DNA from: Bryobacteraceae bacterium
GTDB lineage: Bacteria; Acidobacteriota; Terriglobia; Bryobacterales; Bryobacteraceae
Direction of reading: 5' to 3'
DNA length: 46,609 bases
NCBI GenBank assembly: GCA_019752335.1
Contig: JAIEMJ010000039.1
Coordinates: 1 to 46,609 of the forward strand
This document shows positions 15,384 through 24,411 of the stretch, one piece after another. Numbering within the stretch: position 1 is the stretch's first letter; the number at the start of each line of letters is the position of its first letter. Below the pieces are notes generated by a model. It did no database searches, was not told the origin of the DNA, and worked only from the letters and a program-made list of their open reading frames with translations. A program made the translations under genes and the position numbers.

Positions 15384-16138
15384 GAGGGAATGCCTTCGCG
15401 GTAGCTCGGATACTGGAACGTCACACCTAGGCGGGCGCAGATGGCTCTGCCGTCCACCTGGCGATTGTTGCGGCGCGAGGTGGGCACCTCTTCCGCCGTC
15501 GCGCTGACGGGCATCGGCCAACCGTACGCACGCGCGCAATACTCGGCGACTTCGCGCGCCGGGCACGGGTGGAGGTCAGCCACCGGGAAGGCGCCGGTGA
15601 GTTCCTGACGCAGACCCGCGGCCGCCAGCGCGGCCAAATCGTCGACATGGATGCGGCTGATGTAGTTGCTGCCGTCGCCCAACAAGGTGTAGCGCCCCTC
15701 CGCCATCGAGACGTGGACGCCGCGCCCGGGCCCGTAGATGGCGGCCGGCCGCAAAACGAGGCTCGTCCACGGACCCTGCATCACGGCCAACTCAGTATCC
15801 ACGCGGGCCTGCTCGCGCGCATTGCGCGGGGACACGGGTGTCGTCTCATCGACGTGCGTTGCGGCGCCGTAGACGCCCGTGGTGGATAGATAGACGACAT
15901 GGCGGGCTTTGCCCTCCAGCGCCTTTAGTAGCTCAGCGTCGGCGCCGTTCGGCAGCGAGGGAATCGAATGCAGCACGACGCATTCCGGCGGCACCAGGCT
16001 GGCCAGCCGGCTCACTGCGCCGGGCTGCGTTACGTCGACTTGGGCCCGGCGCACGGGAATCACCTCCCCTTTCCAGCGCACGGCCACCCGGCTACCGGTG
16101 TAGCCCGCGCCCAGAATCAGCAGGGTCAATCCCGCCAT
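15368..16138 (-). CDS. NAD(P)-binding epimerase-like protein (extended SDR)
   Basis: A 256-residue Rossmann protein. The dinucleotide-binding loop is LILGAGYTGSRVA at the N-terminus; a serine-threonine-tyrosine stretch (VVYLSTTGVYGA) and RPAAIYGPGRG follow, as in atypical extended SDRs related to YeeZ. The usual YxxxK reads differently (NAREQARVDTE), so enzymatic activity is uncertain. Its start overlaps the end of the upstream metalloprotease gene by 13 bases, showing co-translation. The last codons, ...SSRER and stop, are encoded by the REP copy at 15358-15383, so the natural C-terminus has probably been replaced. Confidence 0.78.
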   Translation of the reverse strand: MAGLTLLILGAGYTGSRVAVRWKGEVIPVRRAQVDVTQPGAVSRLASLVPPECVVLHSIPSLPNGADAELLKALEGKARHVVYLSTTGVYGAATHVDETTPVSPRNAREQARVDTELAVMQGPWTSLVLRPAAIYGPGRGVHVSMAEGRYTLLGDGSNYISRIHVDDLAALAAAGLRQELTGAFPVADLHPCPAREVAEYCARAYGWPMPVSATAEEVPTSRRNNRQVDGRAICARLGVTFQYPSYREGIPSSRER

Positions 16139-18645
16139 CCGCAGCCAGGGGCCCGGGAGAGCCAGTCCATGCCGGGGTCGCCGATCGGGGCGCCGGGCGG
16201 GGCGTCGGGCGCGGGCATGATCTTGGCGGCTTCACCCGGACGCGCCAGAAAACGCGCGATGTCGCCGGCCAACAGCGCGTGGTGCGCCTCGTCGGCTTCG
16301 TTCGCCGCCGGCGCCGACAGGCGCGCCGCGAGCTTCTTCAACTTCAGCGACGCGATGGCGCGCACCTGCGCGTTCGGCGCACCGGTGGCGAGCCAGGTGA
16401 TGCGATCCACCAGCACGCGCTCCTCAGCCCGGCGGACCTCGGCCTCATACGGCGACGCGACGCGCGCGTCGAAGGTGGCTTTTGTGAGGCGGTCAATCAC
16501 TTCTTCGAGGCCGGGCAACGTGGGGTCCACGGCGTGCTGCGCGACCATGCGCGACGCGCGGTCCAATTGGAGCGTGAAGCCGATGGTGACGTCGGCCGCG
16601 ATCGACGCCGGGCTCAACGGATCGAAGCCATCGCCGGTGGTGCGCGGGAAGAGTTCGCGATGGCGACCGAAGCCCGGCGGACGCGGCGGAATGGCGTCGA
16701 GGATTGCCTTCGGAATCGTCAGTTCGCTGGGCCTCAGCGTGTTCGCCAAGGCATCGAGCGCCTTGCGCTGGTTCGTAGCGGACTCCCACTTCACCGCCTG
16801 CCGCCCGTCGCCGCGCATGGCGTAGATGTAGTCGAGCCCCGCCACCATCGACGCGGCGGACTCCACCGTATAGCGGTGATACATGTAGACCGGCACCAGC
16901 GGCTCCTCAATCATCGCCATCGGCGTACCGTTGCGAATTGTGCGCTCGCCCAAGCGGTTCAGCGCCAGGCGCCGAATGCCCATAATCCGGTTGAGCTCGT
17001 CCGCCTGGTTCTCACCATTCGACCATTGGTCCACGCGCGGATTGCTGTCCGTGTCCTGGTTGGTCATGTAGCGCAAGTCCTGGCTCCAGGCCTCATCCAG
17101 AATGCGGCGCAGCGCCGCCGTCTCGTCGCCCGCCGGTAACTGCCGGTAGCCATAGTTGATGGCGACTTTATCCCATTCGCCGATCTTGGCGGGATAAGCG
17201 TCGGTGAGGTCGATGTTGCCGCTCACCGATAGCTTCTCCAGCGGATGCGGATAATCCATCACGGAGATCCAACCGGCCTTACTGTCGTAATAGTTATGCC
17301 CCAGCCCAAGCGTATGGCCCACCTCGTGCGCGGCCAATTGCCGAATGCGCTTGAGCGCCGTCTGGTAGAGAATATCCGGCTTCTCATTGCCGTTGGTGTA
17401 GGGAGACAGCAAGCCTTCGAAGATCAGATAATCCTGCCGGTCCCGCAGCGAGCCCAGCGTTACCGTGCCTTTGATGATCTCTCCGGTCCGTGGATCCGAG
17501 ATGGATCCGCCGGTGCTCCAGCCGCGCGTGGACCGGTGAACCCAATTGATCATGTTGTAGCGAATGTCCATCGGATCCGCCCCTTCGGGCAGCAGCGCGA
17601 CCTTAAAGGCATTGCGGAATCCGGCGGCTTCAAAGGCCTGGTTCCACCAGCCCGCGCCATCCAGCAGCGCCTGGCGAATATCGGCCGGGGCGCCCGGGTC
17701 CACCCAGTATTCGATAGGCTTCACGGGCTCGCTAACCAGCGCCAGGGGATCCTTCTTCTCCAAACGATGACGGCGGATATAGCGCTTCATCATGGGCTCG
17801 CCAATCGGCGTGCTGTAGTCGACATAAGCGAGCCCGCCATAGCCGCCACGGGGATCGTCTTCGCGCGGGCGGTAATTGCCGTCGGGTAACTCGACCAAGG
17901 AATAATGCTCGCGCAGCGTAACTGACTCGGCCGAAGGAGTCACGCTTGCCACGGTGCCGGTAAACAAAGGCGACCCAAAGCCGCCACGACCCAAAGCGCC
18001 AATCTGCGGCGGACCCTGCGCCGGCCCAAAGCCACCGCCGCGCCCACCGGCCGGGTCACTCGCGAAAGTGAGCGTCACTTCGATTTCCGTATTTTTGGGA
18101 AAGGCCTTCGTGCGCGGCATATGGATCGCGCTGCGCGACGGATCGACGCGGTAGGGTCCGGGGCGCAAAGCGGCGGCGGCGCCGAAGCCATCGCGCAGGA
18201 AGAACGGCGTGGCATCGACTAAGACACGGCCATTGCTTTCGGCGGCGACGGCGAAACCCCAGAGGATGGACTTGGCGAAGGAATCAGCCACGGAGAGCCG
18301 TTCGGCTTGGTTCGGGCTACTCGAACGGAAGCTCTGGTTGGGCTGCACGAGCATGACTTTGGGCCCGACACGCTCGAAGTGAACCAGCCGGCCCTGGCCA
18401 CCCATGCCGCGATCAAGCCCGATGTCGTTCGAGCCGAGACCGGCGGCGAGTCCGGTGGAGTAGAGGAAAGGCGTATCGAAGCGCGGAATCTCCAGCAGTA
18501 AGTTGCCGGCCTTCTCATCCCAATAAAGCGGGAAGTAGCCATCCAATTTTTGCAAGCCCGCGGTCCGCTCTTGAATGGTGGCGGGCGGGCGTTGGGCGAA
18601 GAGAGTTACCGCGAGAGTGAAGCCGAGGAGCAAGCGCGAGTCCAT
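16126..18645 (-). CDS. Secreted zinc metalloprotease (DUF5117/DUF5118 type)
   Basis: An 839-residue protein. The ATG at 18645 gives a signal peptide (MDSRLLLGFTLAVTLFAQ); the frame is open to 19116, but that part overlaps the permease gene on the same strand. The metzincin-type zinc site is H440-EVG-H444-TLGLG-H450, in LAAHEVGHTLGLGHNYYDS, followed by a SVMDYPHP Met-turn. The first 250 residues, with GYFPLYWDEKAGNLLLEIPRF, match the N-terminal part of the large acidobacterial and bacteroidetal zinc-dependent proteases annotated DUF5117/DUF5118. It contains a glycine-rich spacer (about residues 200-225, GGRGGGFGPAQG). It begins 38 bases after the permease stop, so it may lie in the same transcript. 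Confidence 0.87.
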   Translation of the reverse strand: MDSRLLLGFTLAVTLFAQRPPATIQERTAGLQKLDGYFPLYWDEKAGNLLLEIPRFDTPFLYSTGLAAGLGSNDIGLDRGMGGQGRLVHFERVGPKVMLVQPNQSFRSSSPNQAERLSVADSFAKSILWGFAVAAESNGRVLVDATPFFLRDGFGAAAALRPGPYRVDPSRSAIHMPRTKAFPKNTEIEVTLTFASDPAGGRGGGFGPAQGPPQIGALGRGGFGSPLFTGTVASVTPSAESVTLREHYSLVELPDGNYRPREDDPRGGYGGLAYVDYSTPIGEPMMKRYIRRHRLEKKDPLALVSEPVKPIEYWVDPGAPADIRQALLDGAGWWNQAFEAAGFRNAFKVALLPEGADPMDIRYNMINWVHRSTRGWSTGGSISDPRTGEIIKGTVTLGSLRDRQDYLIFEGLLSPYTNGNEKPDILYQTALKRIRQLAAHEVGHTLGLGHNYYDSKAGWISVMDYPHPLEKLSVSGNIDLTDAYPAKIGEWDKVAINYGYRQLPAGDETAALRRILDEAWSQDLRYMTNQDTDSNPRVDQWSNGENQADELNRIMGIRRLALNRLGERTIRNGTPMAMIEEPLVPVYMYHRYTVESAASMVAGLDYIYAMRGDGRQAVKWESATNQRKALDALANTLRPSELTIPKAILDAIPPRPPGFGRHRELFPRTTGDGFDPLSPASIAADVTIGFTLQLDRASRMVAQHAVDPTLPGLEEVIDRLTKATFDARVASPYEAEVRRAEERVLVDRITWLATGAPNAQVRAIASLKLKKLAARLSAPAANEADEAHHALLAGDIARFLARPGEAAKIMPAPDAPPGAPIGDPGMDWLSRAPGCGWRD

Positions 18646-18683
18646 ACGCCGTATTGTAGCGGGAACCTGTAGTAGAAACCCGT

Positions 18684-19916
18684 TCAGGCGAACGCGAGCC
18701 AACAGCCCAGCGCGCCGACTACGGTCATCGAGAGTCCCCAGGCCATCAGGCGATTGAAGAGCGGACGGACCTGGTCGCCTGCTGGGACCGCCGCGATGCA
18801 GAGGGCTCCGATGGTGGAGAGGGGACTTACGTCTACCAGGTGCGCGCCGATGTTCATGGATGAGGCGATGGACATGGCGTCGACGCCGCCGAGGCGGGCG
18901 GCGAGTCCGGGGACGGTGGGGAGGAAGGCCGGTAGAATCACGCTCGACGTGCTGCTGTATACCGACGTTAGGCCTGTAAGAAACGCGATGAAGCCCGTGA
19001 CGGTGCGCGGCGTGGAGACCTGGGCGAGTAAGTGCGTGAAGAGTTCCAGGCCTTGCGTCTTTTCGAGCAGCGCGGTAAGTACCGTCACGCCGCTTACCAT
19101 CACGATCACGTTCCACGGCATCTTCTTGATGGCGTCGTTGGTGTCGGCGGCTTTGAGTAGCGCGAGAATAATGGCTCCCGCGAAGGCCCCCATGCCGACG
19201 GGGATCTTCCCCAGCATCACCGCCAGAATCAAGGCGAGAATCACGGCGGCCGTTTGCCAGTTACTTCGGTCAAACTCTGGAATGACGTCGGCTTGGCCTT
19301 CGTACTTCTGGCCGAATAACCGCCGTCCGCCGAAGAGGAAGTAACCGGCGAAGGCTACGATGGCGTGCGCGGCTAAGTTGTAGAGGTAAGTCTGCACTTC
19401 GTGGCCGCCGAGTCCGTTTTTGTTCATCAGGCCGCTGACAATGATTCCCGTGGGCGCAAAGGGCGATAGCGAGCCGGCGTTGGCGCCATTGCCGACCATC
19501 AGCGCCATCAGAAACAATGGGATTCCCGCCCGGCCCGCGACGCTCATCGCGATGGGCGCGAGTAACGCCGTGGTGGCGATGTTACCCGGTCCGATGGAGG
19601 CCAGCGTGGCGGCGGCGGCGAAGAAGAGGAGCGGGATCATGCCGGAGTTCCCGCGGCACAGTCGCACGGCTTGATGCGCGATCTTGTCGAGAGTGCCGTT
19701 ATTCTGCGCCTGCGAAAACAGCAAGGTCATCCCGGCGAGCGTGAGAAAGAGCGATACGGGAAAGCCACTCAGCACGGTATCGAGCTTCATGCCGCCTAAG
19801 TAGACGCCGATGATCCAAGCGGCTACTAACGAGAGCACTCCGACATTCAACTTGGAGAAACAACTCACGACGATGACGAGCACCAAGGCCCCGAGCGAGA
19901 TGGCGGCTAAGTTCAC
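18684..19916 (-). CDS. Dicarboxylate-type permease (MatC/ion-transporter superfamily)
   Basis: A 410-residue membrane protein with about eleven hydrophobic helices. Its start (ISLGALVLVIVVSCFSKLNVGVLSLVAAWIIGVYLGG) resembles the MatC N-terminal domain, and the motifs ASIGPGNIATTALLAPIAM and TSVYSSTSSVILPAFLPTVPGL are the re-entrant, substrate-binding type loops of this superfamily. It should import a di- or hydroxy-carboxylate by ion symport. The GTG start overlaps the stop of the upstream FAD/Fe-S dehydrogenase (GTGA), so the two are translationally coupled. The likely cargo is the substrate of that dehydrogenase. Confidence 0.82.
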   Translation of the reverse strand: MNLAAISLGALVLVIVVSCFSKLNVGVLSLVAAWIIGVYLGGMKLDTVLSGFPVSLFLTLAGMTLLFSQAQNNGTLDKIAHQAVRLCRGNSGMIPLLFFAAAATLASIGPGNIATTALLAPIAMSVAGRAGIPLFLMALMVGNGANAGSLSPFAPTGIIVSGLMNKNGLGGHEVQTYLYNLAAHAIVAFAGYFLFGGRRLFGQKYEGQADVIPEFDRSNWQTAAVILALILAVMLGKIPVGMGAFAGAIILALLKAADTNDAIKKMPWNVIVMVSGVTVLTALLEKTQGLELFTHLLAQVSTPRTVTGFIAFLTGLTSVYSSTSSVILPAFLPTVPGLAARLGGVDAMSIASSMNIGAHLVDVSPLSTIGALCIAAVPAGDQVRPLFNRLMAWGLSMTVVGALGCWLAFA

Positions 19917-22765
19917 AGCAGGCTCTCCAGAAAGACGGCGGGGTGGACAGCGGTGGCGTCGGCGAAGTCCTGCACTTGATGGCGGCAGGAGAATCCGGCG
20001 GCGACCACCGGGGTGCCCTTGAGGCGATTCGCTACCGCCGGGAGTAGCTTCCGTTCGGCGATGCGGCGGGAGACTTCGTATTTCTCCTTCGCGTAGCCGA
20101 AGGAGCCAGCCATGCCACAGCAGCCAGCATCGGGGTCAATCACTTTGGCGCCTGGCACGCGCGCCAGCAGTGACTTAGCGCTTTCGAGCAGACCCATCGC
20201 CTTTTGGTGGCAATGCCCATGCAAGAGGATCTCCGCCGGGCCGGGCTTCAGTTCCAGCTTCGCTTCGCCTTGCGTCAGGAGCTTCTCTAAATGGTCTTCG
20301 AATAGGACACAAGCCTGCGCCACCTCTTCGGCCTGCGCGCGCAGCTCGCCGCGCAGGAGTCCGGGTGCGTCTTCTTGCACCGCGGACAGGCAACTGGGTT
20401 CGCAGAAGACTAGCTTCTGGCCCGCACGCGCGGCGGTGAGTAAGTGCCGCGTATTTTGTTCGGCTAAGTCCCGGGCGTCGGAGAGGAGGCCTTGCGAGAT
20501 CAGCGGGCGGCCGCAGCAGACGTTGGGCGCGAGCCCGGTAGTCTGCCCCGCTGCAGTTAGTACGCGGATCGCGGCCCGGCCGATTTCGGGCTGATAGTAA
20601 TTCGTCCAGGTATCCTTGAAGAGCAGTAAGTGAGGCTTCGCGACGGGTGGCTGTTGGCGGAACCAACTCTCGAGCGTACGCCCGCTGAGCTTCGGCAACG
20701 CGCGATCTGGATGAACCCCGGCCACGCTGCGCAACAGTCCCATGGTGGCATTCGTCACCGAAGGTAAGATACTGCCGAACTGCGCCAGGCGATTCGCATG
20801 ACCTAATAGGCGCGCCCGCAATGGCGTACCGTGTTCCTTCCAATAGCTCGCCAGAAACTCGCTCTTGTAGCGTGACATGTCGACGCCGACGGGACACTCG
20901 GACTTACAGGCCCGGCATTCGAGGCACAATTCCAGAACCTTATACAGGTCCTGGCCGGTGGCCTCGACGTCGCCCGACATGGCCATGCGCAAGGCGTTGG
21001 CGCGGCCACGTGTGGAGTCCGCTTCTTCGCGCGTCACCATGTAGCTGGGGCACATGTTGCCGCTCAGCGTCTTGCGACAGGCGCCGACGCCGCTGCACAT
21101 CTCCACCGCTCCGGCGAAGCCGCCGTAGTCGGAATAGTCAAACCAGGTGGTTGGATTCGCGGTTCGATAACTGGGGCCGAAGCGCAGGTTAGCGGTGAGC
21201 GGCGGCGCGTCGACGATCTTGCCGGGGTTGAGAATATTGTGCGGATCGAACGTGCGCTTGATCTCGCGGAAGGCTTCGTACAAGACGGGCCCGAACATCT
21301 TCCGCATAAACGGACTGCGCACCAGGCCATCCCCATGTTCGCCCGACAATGCGCCGCCGAATTCGAGCACTAATTCAGCCACGTCGTTGGCGATGGCTTC
21401 GAACTTACGCACGCCTTCCGCCGTTTTCATGTTCACCACGGGCCGCACATGCAGGCAGCCGACGGAGGCGTGGGCGTAGATCCCAGCCGTCGTTTCGTGG
21501 CGGTGCAGTAAGTCGAGAAAACGGCCAATGAACTCGCTGAGTTTTTCGGGGGCGACAGCCGTGTCTTCCACGAACGAAATCGATTTGGCGTCTTCCTTCA
21601 CAGCCATCGAAAGGCCCAGCGCCGCTTCGCGCAGGCTCCAGACGCGCGCCTGGCGGGCCGGAAGGGTTTCCGGATGATAGCGATAGCCGAGATTGCGTCC
21701 GCGTAGATCAGCGGCGAGGGCCTCCAGGCGAGGCGGTAAGTCTTCCGCACGATCGCCGTAGAACTCGACGCACAGCGTCGCGCCGGGGTCGCCGGTAATG
21801 ATGGAGGCGCGGATCTTTTCGAGCGCCGCGTTTTGCCGGGTGTTATCGAGGATCGCCTTATCCATCACCTCAATCGCCGCAGGCTGGTGCGTGAGAATCA
21901 CCGGCGTGGCGGAGAGCGCTTCGAGCAAGGTGGCGAATTCGATCACCAGCAAAGCCTTGGCCTTCGGCAAGGGGACGAGCCTCAGCTTCGCTTCCAGAAT
22001 GACGCCGAGGGTCCCTTCCGAGCCGACCATGATTTTGGCTAGGTTGATTGGCTTGGTGGGATCGGTGAATTCGTCGAGGTTATAGCCGCCCACGCGGCGC
22101 AGTATCTTCGGATAGCGGCGGGCGATTTCGTCGGCGTGGGTGCGCGCGAGAGTGACTACCTGGCGATAGGCTTTGGCTTCGAGCGTGTCGCCCTCGGGCA
22201 GTTCGTTGCGTTCGCCCATCGTGACGACGGTGCCGTCGGCGAGGGCGACCGTGAGCTCTTCTACGTGATGGAGCGTGATGCCATAGAGCACGCTACGCGC
22301 GCCGCTGGAGTTATTCGCAATCATGCCGCCGATGGTGGCGCGGTTCGCCGTGGAGATATCCGGGGCGAAGCGCAAGCCGAGCGGAGCTAACTTGGCGTTC
22401 AACTCATCGAGCACGATGCCTGGCTCCACGCGGACCCAGCGCTCTTCGGCATTCACCTCCAGCACCCGGTTATAGTGCTTCGAGATATCGATCTGCAAGC
22501 CCTCGCCGATGGCTTGGCCAGCCTGCGCGGTGCCGCCGCCGCGCATCGTCACCGGGCAACGGAAACGCGCGCACACTTCCAACGCGCGGACGATATCCTG
22601 GCGATACTTCGGAATCACTAGGCCGATGGGCTGAATGCGGTAGACACTCGCATCGGTAGAGTAGAGCGACCGCGACATCGTGTCAAAGCGGACATCGCCC
22701 TCGATCACCTTTTCTAACTCCCGGCGCAGCGTCTGGGCGTCAACTTGAATCTGCACTAAACTCAC
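19913..22765 (-). CDS. FAD-linked 2-hydroxyacid dehydrogenase fused to Fe-S/CCG domains (YdiJ-like)
   Basis: A 950-residue enzyme. Residues about 30-220 form a PCMH FAD-binding domain (PVTMRGGGTAQAGQAIGEGLQIDISK, IGGMIANNSSGARSVLYG). An FAD-oxidase C-terminal domain follows to about 530 (YAHASVGCLHVRPV, GGALSGEHGDGLVRSPF). Iron-sulphur cysteines are at CSGVGACRKTLSGNMCPSY and at C614-LE-C617-RA-C620-KSE-C624-P. Two CCG motifs follow, near residues 749 (CCGRPL) and 880 (CCGMAGSFGY), as in quinone-linked D-lactate, glycolate and D-2-hydroxyglutarate dehydrogenases. The size and order match E. coli YdiJ. It oxidises a D-2-hydroxyacid and passes electrons to the membrane. It starts with GTG overlapping the aminotransferase stop, and its own stop overlaps the permease start. 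Confidence 0.88.
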   Translation of the reverse strand: MSLVQIQVDAQTLRRELEKVIEGDVRFDTMSRSLYSTDASVYRIQPIGLVIPKYRQDIVRALEVCARFRCPVTMRGGGTAQAGQAIGEGLQIDISKHYNRVLEVNAEERWVRVEPGIVLDELNAKLAPLGLRFAPDISTANRATIGGMIANNSSGARSVLYGITLHHVEELTVALADGTVVTMGERNELPEGDTLEAKAYRQVVTLARTHADEIARRYPKILRRVGGYNLDEFTDPTKPINLAKIMVGSEGTLGVILEAKLRLVPLPKAKALLVIEFATLLEALSATPVILTHQPAAIEVMDKAILDNTRQNAALEKIRASIITGDPGATLCVEFYGDRAEDLPPRLEALAADLRGRNLGYRYHPETLPARQARVWSLREAALGLSMAVKEDAKSISFVEDTAVAPEKLSEFIGRFLDLLHRHETTAGIYAHASVGCLHVRPVVNMKTAEGVRKFEAIANDVAELVLEFGGALSGEHGDGLVRSPFMRKMFGPVLYEAFREIKRTFDPHNILNPGKIVDAPPLTANLRFGPSYRTANPTTWFDYSDYGGFAGAVEMCSGVGACRKTLSGNMCPSYMVTREEADSTRGRANALRMAMSGDVEATGQDLYKVLELCLECRACKSECPVGVDMSRYKSEFLASYWKEHGTPLRARLLGHANRLAQFGSILPSVTNATMGLLRSVAGVHPDRALPKLSGRTLESWFRQQPPVAKPHLLLFKDTWTNYYQPEIGRAAIRVLTAAGQTTGLAPNVCCGRPLISQGLLSDARDLAEQNTRHLLTAARAGQKLVFCEPSCLSAVQEDAPGLLRGELRAQAEEVAQACVLFEDHLEKLLTQGEAKLELKPGPAEILLHGHCHQKAMGLLESAKSLLARVPGAKVIDPDAGCCGMAGSFGYAKEKYEVSRRIAERKLLPAVANRLKGTPVVAAGFSCRHQVQDFADATAVHPAVFLESLL

Positions 22766-23946
22766 GGACGCAACTCCCGCAGGCCGAGAGAGAGTCGCTC
22801 GACGCCACGCTCCAGAGTTTCGCCGCCGCTCGCGAAAGAGACACGCAACGTCCCTTCGCCGCCGGGCCCGTAGGCCGACCCGTGTACCGTCACAACGCCA
22901 TAGTCCTGCATCAAACGGCGCTGGATCTCATGCGAGGGCATCGCCCATTTGCGCAGGTCCAGCATGACGAAGAAGCCGCCCTCCGGGGCCATCACTTCGG
23001 GCAGCGCGGCGAGTAACTGCTGGCGGCGCCGCGCGTACTCGCTCACCATTTCGCCGACGCACTCCTGCGATCCTGTCAGCGCTGCTGCGGCGGCGTGCTG
23101 CAGAAACGTCGCTGGGCCGCGGCTGGATTGGGCCAGGATCAGATACATCGCCTGAATCACCGTCGCCGGACCGGCGCAATAGCCGACTCGCCAGCCCGTC
23201 ATCGAGTAGGTCTTCGAAAGACTATTCACCAGCACGGCGCGTTCCCGCAAAGCAGGACTCACGGCCAGCGGAGACAAATGACGGTGGCCGTCGTAAGTGA
23301 TCGCCTCGTAGATCTCGTCAGTAAGTAAGAGTAAGTCGCGGCGCTGGCAGAAATCGGCGATAACTTGTAACTCGGCGGTGGAAGCCACGGAGCCCACGGG
23401 ATTCCAAGGCGTATTCAGCACGAGTAACTTCGCCCGCGGTGACCAAGCGGCTTCGAGCGCCTCGGGGGTGAGCGTGAACCGGCCGTCGATAATCGACGAA
23501 GCTACCGGTCGGCAAACCCCGCCCGCCAGGCGCACGGGCGACTGGTAGGCGTCGTAGACCGGATCTGGCAGTAACACTTCGTCGCCGGGATGGACGAGCG
23601 CCATCAAGGCCGCATAGATACCAAACGTCGCGCCGGTGGTGACGAGTATTTCCGTATCCGGACGATAAATGAGCGCGTTGTCGCGCTGTAGTTTTTCGGC
23701 GACGGCTTCACGCAGCACCAGTTCGCCACGGTTGTCGGGATAGCCGGTGCGCCCGGCTTCGGCGGCCCGCGTGGCGGCGGCCACGATGTGGGGTGGCGTG
23801 GGGAAGTCCGGCTCGCCGCGCATCAAGGATACTAGCGGCTGACCGGCTGACTGCAAGGCGCGCACCTCGGCCAGAATCGCGTTCACCGCCGTGGGCCGCA
23901 GGTCCGCCACGCGCGGGGCGAGGTTAACGGACGAACTGGTCGACAT
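22762..23946 (-). CDS. Class I/II PLP-dependent aminotransferase
   Basis: A 394-residue fold-type I enzyme. The PLP lysine is K245 in NSLSKTYSMTGWRVGY. Other family marks are GEPDFPTPPHI near the N-terminus, GYPDNRGELVLREAVA, TTGATFGIYAAL, NTPWNPVGS and the LLTDEIYEAITYDG aspartate. It resembles aspartate or broad-range aminotransferases; the substrate is not predictable from sequence. I use the ATG at 23946 (MSTSSSVNLAPRVADL), which overlaps the upstream cupin gene by 23 bases; an ORF start at 24015 lies deep in that gene. Its stop overlaps the dehydrogenase start (GTGA). Confidence 0.87.
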   Translation of the reverse strand: MSTSSSVNLAPRVADLRPTAVNAILAEVRALQSAGQPLVSLMRGEPDFPTPPHIVAAATRAAEAGRTGYPDNRGELVLREAVAEKLQRDNALIYRPDTEILVTTGATFGIYAALMALVHPGDEVLLPDPVYDAYQSPVRLAGGVCRPVASSIIDGRFTLTPEALEAAWSPRAKLLVLNTPWNPVGSVASTAELQVIADFCQRRDLLLLTDEIYEAITYDGHRHLSPLAVSPALRERAVLVNSLSKTYSMTGWRVGYCAGPATVIQAMYLILAQSSRGPATFLQHAAAAALTGSQECVGEMVSEYARRRQQLLAALPEVMAPEGGFFVMLDLRKWAMPSHEIQRRLMQDYGVVTVHGSAYGPGGEGTLRVSFASGGETLERGVERLSLGLRELRP

Positions 23947-24400
23947 AGCCTCCGCCGAGCCCCACGCTCTCGTAATGCTTGCGGCACATGTCGATCTTCG
24001 TGAAGACGTCTTCAAAGCCGGTGTGCTCGCCTTGCTCGTTCACGTAGTACATGCAGCCGGAGATATTGAAGAACGTGATCATCTCCTCCACGTCGGCGTC
24101 GACTACGAGCGTGTGCGTTTCGCCCGGCGGCTCAAAGACGTAATCGCCGGCGCGCGCCACCCAGTCGTGCTCCAGATAGCGCCAGGAGCCTTTCAGCACG
24201 AAGCCGTGCACGGGCGCCGGATGGCGATGGCGGCTGAGGACACCGGCGCGGCGCACGCGCAGCAGGTTGCACCATTGGCCATTCAGCGTGTTCAGCATCA
24301 GCGGCCGGAACCAGACGTTCGGCGCCTGCGGCACCCAGACGCGCTCGTCGTCCGGGATGGCGTGGGCGACGATTTCGGGCGGCGACAAAGGATGAGTCAT
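23924..24400 (-). CDS. Cupin-domain protein, 2,4'-dihydroxyacetophenone dioxygenase-like
   Basis: A 158-residue single cupin. Motif 1 is seen in RHRHPAPVHGFVLKGSWRYLEHDW, with metal histidines and a late glycine-rich turn; motif 2 is FEPPGETHTLVVD. The start (PDDERVWVPQAPNVWFRPLMLNTLNGQW) is characteristic of the 2,4'-dihydroxyacetophenone dioxygenase family, Fe-dependent ring-side-chain oxygenases, although most members are untested. It lies 11 bases after the stop of the upstream dehydrogenase gene and overlaps the downstream aminotransferase, so it belongs to the same operon. Confidence 0.8.
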   Translation of the reverse strand: MTHPLSPPEIVAHAIPDDERVWVPQAPNVWFRPLMLNTLNGQWCNLLRVRRAGVLSRHRHPAPVHGFVLKGSWRYLEHDWVARAGDYVFEPPGETHTLVVDADVEEMITFFNISGCMYYVNEQGEHTGFEDVFTKIDMCRKHYESVGLGGGYVDQFVR

Positions 24401-24411
24401 AAACAGCTATC

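Noticed and set aside
15838-17139. 433-residue open frame antisense to the metalloprotease and epimerase-like genes
   Set aside because: Arg-rich shadow; both genes on the other strand have clear active-site motifs.
18646-19116. Upstream extension of the metalloprotease frame by 157 residues
   Set aside because: It lies inside the permease gene and would displace a good signal peptide.
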